Shown piece by piece: positions 11,930 through 23,000 of a DNA stretch of 64,000 bases. The stretch covers positions 165,841,074 through 165,905,073 of the forward strand of contig CM041780.1 in the NCBI GenBank assembly GCA_023374045.1, written 5' to 3'. The DNA is from Limonium bicolor (taxonomy: Eukaryota; Streptophyta; Magnoliopsida; Caryophyllales; Plumbaginaceae). Under the pieces are notes generated by a model. It had not been told where the DNA came from. It ran no database searches and saw only the letters and a program-made list of their open reading frames with translations. Made by a program: the position numbers and the translations under genes. The first letter of the stretch is position 1. Each line of letters begins with the position of its first letter.

Positions 11930-12854
11930 CAGCAACTGATTTGTTCTTTTTCTTCCACCATTTTGGGTATCCTATATTCTTGAAACAACCCTCTCGATTA
12001 TGTCCCTTCCTCTGACATTTAGTGCAAAAATGATTTTGTTTGCTTGGGTCTTCACAAACTTTCTCTGATTATGATTGAAGAAATTCTTCCCCTTGTCTGC
12101 CGCACATGCAATATTTTGTTTAGACACTGCTCCTCGCAGTTTGACGGTTCGTCTTTTCTCCTCATAAACAATGAGCGAATATGCCTTCTCGATGCTTGGT
12201 AAGGGTGACATAAGAAGAATGTTGCTCTTCACATGAGAATATGTTTCATCAAGACCCATGAGAAATTGCATCGTCCCTTCCCTTGCGTGCACATCTTCAT
12301 AATCTTTCTTGGTGGCGCAGGAGCAACTTGGTTTCCTCTCTAAAGTCACGAGCTCATCCCATAATCGTCTTAATTTTGTGAAGAAATAAGACACTGATTC
12401 GATCCCTTATGTTCCAATATGCTTGTCTCCTTTCGTAACCCATAAATCTGAGCCACGTTTGCTTGTTTGAAACGTCCGCAAAGGTGATTCCAGGCTTCGA
12501 CAGCTGAGTCAAAGTAAAATATTGTCTTTGCGACGCCTTTCTCAACGCTCTGGCATAACCATCATATTATCATGTGATTGTTCTTTATTCAAGATTGGTA
12601 GGTAGGATCTTCTTGATCTGGCGCCTTGAAGGATCCATCTAGCCGTCCATATTTATTTTTGGTCTTGAGCGCCACCATTACTTTTTGTTTCCAGCCATCG
12701 ATCCCTTCACCACCAGCAAAGATTGGTACCATCATCATCGCCGGATGATCGCTAGGATGAAGATACAGGGGTCACTGTAATCGACCGAATTTGTTTTCTT
12801 AGGTTTTTCGCTTTCTTCTTCTTTAGGGACAGATTCTTTGTTTTTGTCCACCAT
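11930..12854 (-). pseudogene. Copia gag remnant
   Basis: The ATG at 12854-12852 starts a short frame with acidic/lysine-rich N-terminus; further down the WETKSN-type and LRRLWDEL regions resemble the copia gag (UBN2-like) domain. A CCHC zinc knuckle (CTKC, GHNREGC) is visible around 11975-12025. Stops and frameshifts break it. It packaged element RNA in the active ancestor. Confidence 0.75.
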
Positions 12855-12907
12855 TACAGGAAGGATCGAAGGAAAAGAAAGAAGATGAAGCTAGTTAGAT
12901 TAACGCA

Positions 12908-12919
12908 GCTCTAATACCA
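12908..12919 (-). promoter_or_regulatory. Copia primer-binding site
   Basis: The - strand reads TGGTATTAGAGC directly after the LTR; it is one base from TGGTATCAGAGC, the usual initiator-tRNA-Met complement in plant LTR elements. Confidence 0.8.
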
Positions 12920-13121
12920 TATTGAAAGAAGGATCAATTTGATAGTATTCAATTGAGAATTCCAAATACAAAACTATATATATCTATTGAATATTATAGA
13001 GGGAATACTAGAATACTTTTACATTGAAGAGTGGCTTAACAAACTCTAGCTAACTAACGGTAGGTACATTAGTAAAGACTCTGTTAAACTATAACTAACG
13101 GCACTAATATAAATGCCAACA
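12920..13121 (-). repeat. Copia 5' LTR
   Basis: 202 bp on the - strand, starting TGTTGGCATTT and ending CTTTCAATA. The TGTTG/CAATA ends are near-perfect short inverted repeats. It is flanked by the target duplication on one side and the primer-binding site on the other. Confidence 0.85.
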
Positions 13122-13339
13122 TGTACCGATTGGGGAGTGGGTGTGGGGATCGATCATGATGTGACGAGGGGTGAGATTAGACGGGTGGTGATGGAAGTGA
13201 TGGACGGTGTTGTGAAAGGGAGATGAAGAGAAGAGTAATTGAGTGGAAGGAGAAAGCTCATGAGGCGGTGAAGATTGGTGCTGATGGTAATTTTCTGAAG
13301 ACTGTAAGGATTGGGTCTTCGACTCAGTTTGATTCTTGA
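13122..13339 (+). pseudogene. UGT pseudogene, C-terminal part
   Basis: Resumes the UGT exactly after the copia insertion: TDWGVGVGIDHDVTRGEI, then RRVVMEVMDGV, a TGA, and RRRVIEWKEKAHEAVK, ending STQFDS and a TGA stop at 13337-13339. This is the usual C-terminal helix region of family-1 UGTs. Apart from the stop near 13227 this part is less damaged than the N-terminal half. Confidence 0.85.
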
Positions 13340-13471
13340 TCGACTGTGCGTGAAATTAGACCAGACAGGCAATTATCGCTAATGAGCATAGATAAGGTAC
13401 GTGCATAACAGAATTGAGAAGTAATTTAGAGTTTGAATTACAATTAGGGATGCTCAATGATTCTGGGTGAC

Positions 13472-14779
13472 CTAAACTACTACTCCATTCACTTGATTCG
13501 GGTGCTCGTTTTTGTGGGGTATTTGCGGCGGGGGAGAGTTATTGCAGAGGAAGCGTTTCAAGTGTCGGCGGAACTGCTTGGGCTTCTCCATGTTAATTGC
13601 ATGCCCTGCTTTCTTGATGATTGCGAGCTCCGCATTGTCACCCAGATGCCTAAAATAAGTAGAACAAGAAAACTTCACAGGTCAGAAACTACTAAACAAG
13701 AGAGGAATTTTAGGGAAGGAAGGAACATTAATGATGGGCTTGAGAGATTTTTGTTGCCACCTACCTTTTTAATCTGAAAGCTAACTCCAATGGGAAAACC
13801 TGGTCGTGCTCTCCCCAAATGATCAGTGTAGGCTGCATTGACCAAGGATTTGAAACACAATTAATGATCCATAATGCTGGTAAAGCTATATATGTGAAAG
13901 TGAAGCAGGAATGAATCTCAATTTTAATCGTAGCTACCTGAGTTATCTTGGGTAGATCGGTGAGTTTCCTGTCCTTTTGTAAAGCCACAACTAACTGCTT
14001 CTTCTCTTCAACATATTCAGTGTTCATCACCTGTTCAAAGCATATCAAATCCACAAACTCATTAAATCAAAGATACACACAACAGAGCTTCTTCTTTGAT
14101 GTATTTCTACTCCAACTTACATAAATAAAATCCTGAAGAAAGCAAGACGGGACATGTTTCGCCGGTTTATAAAACGACAACTTAATCAACTCCTTTAACT
14201 TCCTCGGCGTCTGGGCTACTAAAATTTCACCAGCTTCTTCAGCACTCGACACTTTAAACATTCCATCACTCATATCTTTCTCTTCTAAACAAACCCCACT
14301 ACAACAAATCACAACCTTCTCAACTCTTTCAGCACCAAACTCAGCCGCCAAACTATAAGCCACAAAACCACCATAACTAATCCCAGCAACACTCATCTTC
14401 TCAACCCCGAATTTCTCCATGACCGCCATCAAGCTCCGAGCTTGAAAGTGTTCGGACCGTCAGGTAGAGTTGTAAAGGATTCACCGAAGAAGATTAGGTC
14501 TGGGATGTAGAGGTTGAATTTACGGGATAAGGTTGTGATGAAAGGGTCCCATTGCCACATTGCGTTGGCACCGAATCCGTGAATTAAGAGAAGATTTGGT
14601 TTGGTTGGGAAAGGGTTTTTGGGTATCCAGCAGTGGATAGTTGTTGATCCTGAGTCGAGGATTGTGGTTGTGGATTTGAGACCGGAGCGGTGAAAGGAGA
14701 ATTGGTAACATTTGTTTCTGTTTGATGTGTAGCTGAAGCAAGTTGGAGACATCTTTGAGAAATAGAAGGATTGGATCAA
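13472..14779 (-). CDS. Alpha/beta hydrolase fold protein, four exons, one frameshift
   Basis: Exons on the - strand: 14779-14121, 14030-13938, 13832-13765, 13649-13472; all junctions are GT-AG and keep frame. The fold is clear: PNLLLIHGFGANAMWQW (oxyanion HG), GISYGGFVAYSLA (nucleophile elbow G-x-S-x-G), WGEHDQVFP (catalytic Asp) and AGHAINMEKP (catalytic His). The family includes plant esterases/epoxide-hydrolase-like proteins of unknown substrate. ATG 14779 or the in-frame ATG at 14752 could be the start. A single missing base near 14446-14449, between PDGPN and the ARSLMAVMEKF part, breaks the frame. With an otherwise undamaged triad and splice sites, this could be a recent mutation or a sequencing error. 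Confidence 0.85.
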
Positions 14780-15748
14780 TCAATGAAGAGTGTGGGAAAA
14801 ACCCAGATGAGGAATTTGTTGTTTGAGATGGGTTTAGCTGAATTTTAGGCTTGATGTTGTGATGGACGAGTTATCTATAACTCTCTCTGCTTGCTTGGGA
14901 GGGAGCGAAGCAGAGTGGAGGAAGAAAGGAGACAGAGCTTTCTGGAAAAAAAATAGTAAGAACTGGGTTTGGGTGGAAAGATGAACCGGAAATCAAATGG
15001 GGTGAGTTGGACTTTGCGATTCGTTCAAAAGGAAGACCAATTAAAATACGACACCGAGAAAAGATGTAAAAGATGTTGGATGCACTGGATTTTTTACTAT
15101 TGATTCCCTTTTATTTCTCCAGTTGGGCTTTACTTCGTCCAGGGTTTTTTGCAAGTTTGGAAGAGCATATGGTTCAGCGAGAAGTATGGTAAATCGGACT
15201 AACTTCAAGGGCGTCATTGTGTTTCTTGGTAAAAGAAAATAATCTTGTTGATCAAAAACAAAGCTAGGCCGTCCTATCAGCATCGTAAACTTAAATGGGA
15301 GTAGGTACCACAGCAAGTTTATCACACAAAATCAAATCTTCCGTCCGGACCCCCCTGCCCCTCCGGTTCACAAAGACAGAGATGTTGAAGCTGGTAATGA
15401 TTTTGATAGAAGTCCTGACTGACTGGATGGACGGACCCAGACCAGCGAAGGAATCAAAAAGTGCAGAAGCAAGCAGAGTTCAGAGTTCTGGAGAACCCAG
15501 GCCGGTGGTTGGTACTTGAGGTCATGGCCTTGGCAAGACGAAAGTGTAATACCGCGTGGTCGGTTTCTTGCAATTAATTCGGTAAAAGGACAACCATACA
15601 TGTGAAAAGAACAGTATACATCCATTTAAAATACTTTTTCGGTATTGTTGGTTAATTTAGGTTGTTTGATAATGCATTGTCTAATCTGGTTTTTAAAAAC
15701 GCAAATACTTATTCATTCCAGTTAAATGTTCAACAGTACATCGAATAG
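14780..15748. other. Upstream region of hydrolase and LINE 5' region
   Basis: No gene is supported. The part next to 14780 is the likely promoter of the alpha/beta hydrolase on the - strand. Somewhere before 15749 the 5' UTR of the LINE begins, but I could not fix its boundary or find a convincing target duplication. Confidence 0.45.
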
Positions 15749-16420
15749 TTGCTGGGAAAAAATTTGTCGATGAATATTCTTGCTCATAGACTCAGAAATC
15801 GGTGGAAATTAAAGGGCGACTTCAAGATGGATGATTTATTGAATGGTTTCTTCAAGTTTATATTTACTAATCGAGAGGATCTACAATTTGTTTTGGCGGA
15901 AGGTCTTTGGCCCATTATGGACCACTATCTGACAGTTCGCCGATGGAGACCGAATTTGAGTCCTTCATCCGAAGCTCTATCTAGTTTAGAGGTATTAGTA
16001 CGTTTCCCAGACTTACCCAGTAAGTACAATAATGAGGACTTTCTCTCCATGGTGGGTTCCAAGGTTGGCAAAGTGAAGAGAGTGGATCTGTCTCCTGCCT
16101 TGTTTGGTAAATCAAGATTAGCAAGAGTCGCAATTGAAGTCGATTTGACCAAACCCCTTCTGGCAAAGTATCGTTTCAGAAACAAGATTATGAAGATTGA
16201 ATACGAGGGTCTGCATTTGGTCTGTTTCAACTGTGGATGCTATGGTCATAAGGATTCTACGTGTCCTTTTAAAAATAGTGAGGATAAAGTTCAACAAGAG
16301 GAAGGAGTTAAATTAGTCCAATCTGAGGAGGTTTCTCGTACTACTCATATCACAGAGGATTTTGGGGACTGGATGGTCCCGAAGAGACGAAATACTTCTA
16401 AACCGACGTGCAAGACCTAG
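15749..16420 (+). CDS. LINE ORF1 (DUF4283-like, CCHC zinc knuckle)
   Basis: An open frame of 223 codons. Residues about 5-150 resemble the DUF4283 domain of plant LINE ORF1 proteins (RNRWKLKGDF, VLAEGLWPIMDHYLTVRRW, VLVRFPDLPSKY), and residues about 160-173 form a zinc knuckle CFNCGCYGHKDSTC. ORF1 proteins bind element RNA as part of the LINE ribonucleoprotein. The frame ends at a TAG at 16418-16420; related ORF1 proteins often have a longer variable tail, and further open sequence (16586-16834) may be that tail past stops. No promoter is recognisable. Confidence 0.8.
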   Translation: MLGKNLSMNILAHRLRNRWKLKGDFKMDDLLNGFFKFIFTNREDLQFVLAEGLWPIMDHYLTVRRWRPNLSPSSEALSSLEVLVRFPDLPSKYNNEDFLSMVGSKVGKVKRVDLSPALFGKSRLARVAIEVDLTKPLLAKYRFRNKIMKIEYEGLHLVCFNCGCYGHKDSTCPFKNSEDKVQQEEGVKLVQSEEVSRTTHITEDFGDWMVPKRRNTSKPTCKT

Positions 16421-16861
16421 ACGGTCTCTAATGGTGTTCCTAAACCTAAGATTAGTGGCTCACGTTTCGAAGCGCTGAATGAGAACGATGTAGCCGATTC
16501 CTAGAAACCTCCATCCGAAAGGGATCCTTCCATTAAGATTTCTAACCCTAATTGTCGGGAGAATAAAGATTATAGTGCAAATCGTTTGTCTCAAGTTGGA
16601 GCAGAGAGTCCAATTATTCGGAATGAGGCGGCGTCTAGTGATATTCGTACTATTACGACTCCAGAGATTCTGATTACTTCTTTGAAGGTGGCTTCGCCTA
16701 GGTTTCGGGATTTTGCTACCTCTAGAAGATTGATGGAGGGAACCTCTCACTATCGTGTTTCCAGACAGTCTGGTGATCCTGGTGTCCACCCCGGTGTTGA
16801 AGATAAGCTTGGGACCCCTGCTGGTCCTGGTTGAGTTTGGTATGTGTCCCTCCTTTTATTT

Positions 16862-19800
16862 ATGCTAATGATTGTTAATAAGTTAGTCATTTGGAATGTT
16901 AGAGGAGCTTTGAAACCTGCATTTCATCGTGCCATGAGAGAAATTTGTCGTTTGGAAAACCCTGAGGTTGCGGTGGTAATTGAGCCACGCATTAGTGGTG
17001 TTACAGCTGATATGGTTTGTTCTAAACTGAGTTTTGACTCGATTTTTAAGGTTGATGCTTGTGGTTTTAGCGGGGGTATTTGGCTGCTATGGAAAAGCTC
17101 GATTGATGTTCGTATTCTTTGCCATAATAGCTAATTCATACATTGTGAACTTGTGTCTGATTCGATGAGGTTTTATTTCATTGCTATTTATGTTAATCCT
17201 AATGCTTCACTTAGACGTGATCTCTGGTTGCAACTAAGTAATCTTCTTGTTCCCTCTGATTCTGCCTGGTTATTAGGTGGGGACTTTAATGCCACCCTGT
17301 TTCCTTATGATAGAAATAGTTCAGCTAGAAACAATTTTGGTATTGATAAAGATTTTCTTGGTTGGTTTCATATGAGTAAGTTGCTAGATCTAAAAGCTTC
17401 TGGTAACGGGTTCACTTGGTCTAACGGCCACCACAGTGCTTGCCTTGATAGATTTCTGAGTTCTGTGGAGTGATTTAATTCTTTTCCGAATGCTAGGGTT
17501 GATGTTCTCCCCCGTTTTGCTTCTGACCACAGTCCTATCTGTTTATCCTTCTGTCATAAGTTACCTTCTATTTCTGGTGAAAAGCTGTTTAGATTCGTGG
17601 TAGCTTGGTTCTCGCATCCGGATTTCAGGAAATCTGTGCACAAAAATTGGAATGCTGATCTGTCCCTTGATAAGTCTATTGATAAACTAGGTGTTTACTT
17701 GAGGTCTTGGAATAAGGATGTTTTTTGTCATATCATTGGCAATTATAGGAGATGTCTAGCTAGGCTTAAGGGTATCCAAAAAGCTATAGATGAGGGGAGG
17801 GGAAATCATCTTAGGGGTCTGGAAAGGAAGATTTCCCTCAAGCTGGAAACTTGGCTTCTAAGGGAGGAGTCTCTATGGTGTCAGAAGTGTAAGGATAACT
17901 GGATTAAGCTTGGTGACAGAAATACTTCCTTCTTTCACAATAAAGTTAATATAAGGAGAAATAGGAATAAAGTGTCAAAAATTCTGGCTATGATGGATCT
18001 TAGGTATCTGATCCTCACGAGTTGGGTAATTTATTTGTGAACTTTTTCTCTAACCATTTTAAAAGTCCGGAGAGTCCCCTTGAGCCTCTTAGATATAGTG
18101 ACTTCAGCCCCATTTCTTTAGAAAACTTAGCTGAGTTGAATAGAGAGGTGGATATCAATGAGGTCAGTTTAGCTCTCAAGGGTATGAAACCTTTTAGTGC
18201 GCCTGGTAAGGATGGTTTTCCCGCAGGGTTCTATCAGCAGTTTTGGAACTTGGTGGGAGTCAAGGTTTTGGATTTTGTTAAAAAGGTTTTTCATACCCAG
18301 GTTCTAGATCCTAGTTATAATGAAACTATTATCACCTTGATCCCTAAGATAGAACACCCTTCTTTGGCTAGCCAGTTTCGTCCAATCTCATTATGCAAAG
18401 TCTAGTACAAGATCCTTGCAAAAACCATTGCAAATCGTCTTAAGCCTTTTATGCCTTCTTGGGTGTCAGATAACCAATCTAGTTTTGTCCCGGGAAGAAG
18501 TATCTTTGAAAACATTGTGTTGGTTCAAGAAGCCGTATTTTGTATGCAAAATTCAAAAAGTAAGGATGGTTTTGTTGCTATGAAAGTAGATCTAGCTAAA
18601 GCCTATGATTGTCTAGCTTGGGATTTCATTAAGGATACTTTGGAGTGCATGGGTATTCCTTCTAGACTCAAAAATTATTCTCCAATGCATTACTTTAGTT
18701 TCCTTTCAAATTAATTGGAATAGGACTCTCTCTAAGGCTTTTGCTGCGGGTAGGGGAATTAGACAAGGTGATCCCCTCTCCCCCTTTATTTTTGTTCTTT
18801 GTATGGAAAGATTTTCCCAATTGATTAGGGCTAGAGTTGACAGTAAAGAATGGCTCCCTCTCTCTTTAGGTAAAAAAGACACTTGCATATCTCATGTTTT
18901 TTTCGCGGATGATCTTGTTCTGTTTGGTATAGCCACTCCTAGGCAGATAAATGTTATGAGTGAGTGTCTTAAGGACTTCTATAAGGCTTCAGGGCAAGTT
19001 GTAAACTATGAGAAGTCTTCTCTTATTATTTCTAAGGATGCGAGTATAGAGAAGGCTAGAATCTTGAAATCAGAATCTGGAATGCGTTCGACTAGAGAGT
19101 TTGGTAGGTATTTGGGGGTTTATCTTAACCAGGGGAAAGCTAGTAAACAGGCTAATAACCTGATTGTGGCTAATATTCAGAAGCGATTATCGGGCTGGAA
19201 GTTGAAATCTCTCTCCATGGCTGGGTGGATTTGCTTGGTTAAAAGTATGGTTTCTTCTATTCCAATCCATACGATGCATTGCAAATTGCTTCCTCTTCAT
19301 ATTTGTGATAGTATTGATCGATTAAACCGCAATTTTATTTGGGGGCACGATGCTGATAGTAGACCTTTGCATGACGTTGGTTGGGATAGAATTTGCCTGC
19401 CCAAGAAGGAAGGGGGTTTAGCATTAGGAAGGCTAGGGAGATGAATAGAGCGTGTTTTGGTAAGCTAGTTTGGAACTTAGTTGCCAATCCTTTCAGCCTA
19501 TGTATGAGGTTGCTTAGAAATCGTTATCCTAACCCAAATATTAAGAGATGTTCTTCTGTTTGGAAAGATGTGCGTAAATGCTCAGAGGTTATTGAAAGGG
19601 GGGGCTCGATGGACTGTTGGTAGTGGGTCCAAAATTAGTTTTTGGATTGATTTTTGGGCTGTTCAACCATGTTTATTACACTGGAAATGCAATGATATTC
19701 TGGAGGAGTCTTTACAGGATAACATTACCAGTTTCTAGTCACAGGAAACAGGATGGAAATGGAAGAGAATAACTCCCTTTCTTACCGCCTGATGTATGTG

Positions 19801-20069
19801 ACAAAATCAAAAGTTTTAAAGTCTTTCCTGAAGGTGATTCTGATTTTCTCTCTTGGATGTATAGCAGTAATGGTAATTATAGTGTAAGCTCTGCCTATAA
19901 TTTGCTTGCTGGTGTGTCTGCTTCTACTAATAGTATCAATTTTCAGTTCAGTAAGATCTGGAAGTTGAAAGTCCAAGAGAGAATTAAATTACTCTTGTGG
20001 CGAGTTAGTCTTGGAAGGGTCATGACATACTCTAGACGTTTTCAGTTTGGCTTTACTAACGATTTTTCG
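16862..20069 (+). pseudogene. LINE ORF2, 5' part (endonuclease and RT)
   Basis: Endonuclease signatures: IWNVRG near 16880, LGGDFNATL near 17275 and SDHSPI near 17525. Reverse transcriptase: APGKDGFPAGFYQQFW (18200), LIPKIEHPSLASQFRPISLC (18340), VDLAKAYDCLAWDFI (18590), GIRQGDPLSPF (18760) and the catalytic FADDLVLFG (18905). In-frame stops are at 17132, 17471 and 18403, and frameshifts lie near 18000-18040, 18690-18720 and 19430. The beginning of the zinc-binding RT-associated region (KIWKLKVQERIKLLLWR) is reached before element A interrupts at 20069. Confidence 0.87.
20065..20069. repeat. Target-site duplication of element A (left)
   Basis: TTTCG, identical to 35615-35619 after the 3' LTR. 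Confidence 0.9.
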
Positions 20070-23000
20070 TGAAATACCCCAAACTTATTAAACATGGATT
20101 AAATATTTAATCACATTAATTAAGGCCTGAACATGCCTTATAAGTCAACTGAGAACAACAGTGGTCAACATAAAACAAGATGTTGCACCCTTTGACTGTT
20201 AAGAGTAAATAAATACCCAAATGGACTTCTTAGGACCTAAAAATTTGTCCTAAGTTTATTAACATAATATTAAACATATTATAACCGTTGGACAACACTC
20301 CAACACAAAGAACAAGCACTTTCATGCTTCAAGGTCAAAAAGGGCAAAAATGTGCTCTAAGAATACCTTAAAGGTCTAATGACCTCTAAATGATATAAAA
20401 TTGGATACCATAATCAAATATCATGTAAGGAACACAAAAAACCGTTGTCAAAGAAAACCAAGCCCAGAAACACCTTGCGACACAAAATGTGCACTAAAAC
20501 TCCTTAAAACACGTTTTTGTGTAATCACCTTCTAAATTGGTTTTAAATGGGCTAAAAGGTTATAAATACCTTTAAATATAATAAAATATCATATTAGGAA
20601 TTTAATTCCAGAAATTTACAAATTTTTACAAATTTAATATTAAAATATTAATAAACCCTAAAAGGGGGCCCGCTTGAGTCAACATTGACTAAGAATGGTC
20701 AAGAGGTCAAAGTTTGACCCCTTGGACCACATGAGGTCGACATACACAGGCTGGGGGAGTCAAATTTCGTCACTTCCAATACAATAAACAAGACTTAAAT
20801 AAGTCTCCTTAAATTAAGGCTACTTTTGCCTTTTATTAGTTTATACACTCACTTTAGGCTCAATTATTTGATCAATCAAGCCTCAATTCGTGGGAGCCTT
20901 CCTTTCTCTTCAATCAGCCGACCCCATGTCCCCTCCTTATCTCTTTGATGAGTCACCTCCAATAATGAGACAATAAACTAATCAATAATGCATTTTCAAT
21001 CAAATATTAGCCATTCTAGTCACTCTCTCTCTCCTAGCTGCATTCATTTCGGTGAAGCAGCTCCTCCAAGCTCTCCCAAGCTCTCTCAACCGAACTTCTT
21101 CAGTTGGGAAGGTAAACCTAACTTCTAAGCTTTGAATTAATGGTTTAAGGCTTGTTTTTGGCTCTTTTTCTTCATCTCTTCACCACCTATGCTTAGATCT
21201 CATGACTAATCAGTTCCTATGGCTTATTCTCAGTGTTCTAAGGTTAGAACATCAATCAAATTCGAATTAAACAAGTTTAGAGACCAAGGTTGATCAAAAT
21301 CTCATTTTAAGGTAAAAATGTGCTTTAAGCTCATAACTTTTGATTCCCTTCAAGTTCGGCTGTGAAACTTTGGTCATAGCCTCATCTTCTTCTCCTTTTC
21401 ATGTGGAATCTGTTGGTTAGCCATTTGGAGCAAGTATGGCCGAGATCCAAAGGAAATACCCTCTTTTAAGGCATTTTTCCAAGGTAAAACCTAATAACAA
21501 GGTAGCTTGTTGAGATCTAGCTATTTCCTATGTCAATATGGTGGATCTAACACCTTGTGGTGTGTTTGATTCAGGTCGAAACCATCTTGAACTCTCCTTG
21601 CATTCTTAAGGTGATTTTTGCCTTAAATCTTACATTAAATTACTTCTTATGGTTAGATCTTTCTTGGAGACTAACTAGGCCTTGGTTTCTGTTGAAAACA
21701 TGTAAAACAAGCTGTGGAGAATTTCTCCTTAAGGTGGCGAACTTGAACAAGGCTTTACCTAAGCTAAATCAAGGTATAAATCACTTAAAACCTTAACTTG
21801 ATACATTAACACAAGTTTAAGTGTGTGTATATTAATTGCCGTGAGTGAAGGAGAAAAACAAGGTCTTGTTTGACCTTAAAATGTTTAAGGAATGATTTAA
21901 TAAATTTTATAACTAATTAAACAAGCATAATTGTCAAATTTAAGACATTATGTGGAAGTTTGGTAATTAAATGGAAAGTGTGTGGTGAGGCCGAAATTTA
22001 TAAGTGTTTTTGGGACATTTATGTGTAATTTATTTTGCAAGCCAATGTTTGTAATAAGGCCATGTATTTTAGGCCATTTTATTTATGCATTTACAAGCTT
22101 TTAATTAAGTTTAAGTAGTATAAATGCATTACCGAAAATAAATGGGGTATTAGGTGTGATTAAATTAAATCTGGGGGCTTTAGAATAATAAGGCCGAAAA
22201 TTAGAGGTAAAAAGGTTAAAATAAAGTTTATAAGATTTTATAAAGTTTTGGGGTTAAATGGTGATTTCTAGAAAGTTTGGGTGAAAACCGTAATTATAAG
22301 GAATTGGTGGTCAAGGAAATATTAAGGTGGTCAACCCTGACCATATGCTAGGTTTTGACCAAATTAGATAAGTTAGATAACTTATTTAAGGTCTTATAAT
22401 AAGATAAGTATTTTATGGTAATATTTTTATAACATATGTGGTGAATATGTTATTACCGAAAATTAAGGGTGTAAAATGGTATTTTAAACACCCATGGGCT
22501 ATTAGGAATTTTTAGGAATTTATTTGGTGGATTTTGGAATTAAAATGAACTATATATGTATAATATATAGTTATTATGTCATTGACACTTTGGAGAAAAA
22601 TAGATGGTGGAATGGTAAATACCAAAAGTATATGGGTTAATAAGGATATTTATAACCCTTTGGTGGAATTTGGTGATTTTTAGAATTATTAAGAGAATTT
22701 ATTAAGATATGTGTATGAAATATGGTTTTAATGATATGGAAGAACTATATGTTATAAATAGGGCCAAATGGCAATTATAGAATAGCACAAGGGCTGTTCG
22801 GAATTTACAAAAAATAACCATAGGTTATACTCTTTTATAAGTTAGAAATGTTATATTAAATGGTATATATAACATGGTAAAAAGAAAGGGGTGATTTTGT
22901 AAATAAAGGAAACTATGGTTTATGGAAAAGAATAAGATTTTCTTATGGTGCCTAAGAGGCAATAATAAATAGTTTTGTATAAAACTATAGGTTATAAGTT

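Larger units (their letters stand above)
9649..13121 (-). mobile_element. Decayed Ty1/copia retrotransposon, internally deleted
   Basis: Flanked by the 5-bp duplication TGTAC (9644-9648 and 13122-13126) inside the UGT exon. On the - strand: complete 5' LTR (13121-12920), primer-binding site TGGTATTAGAGC, gag, then protease, integrase and the first part of reverse transcriptase. The RT reading stops at HQLDINN and is joined directly to the last 16-20 bp of an LTR (9649-9668). Everything from mid-RT to nearly the end of the 3' LTR is therefore missing. Gene order protease-integrase-RT is diagnostic of copia. Many stops and frameshifts make it inactive. Confidence 0.9.

Noticed and set aside
15673..15686. 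GCATTGTCTAATCT shared by the LINE 5' region and 38473
   Set aside because: A 14-base match is expected several times by chance in 64 kb, and no further similarity flanks it.
21557..21796. 79-codon frame identical in both LTRs of element A (also 31656-31895)
   Set aside because: Identity only reflects the duplicate LTR; composition and lack of motifs suggest a chance frame.
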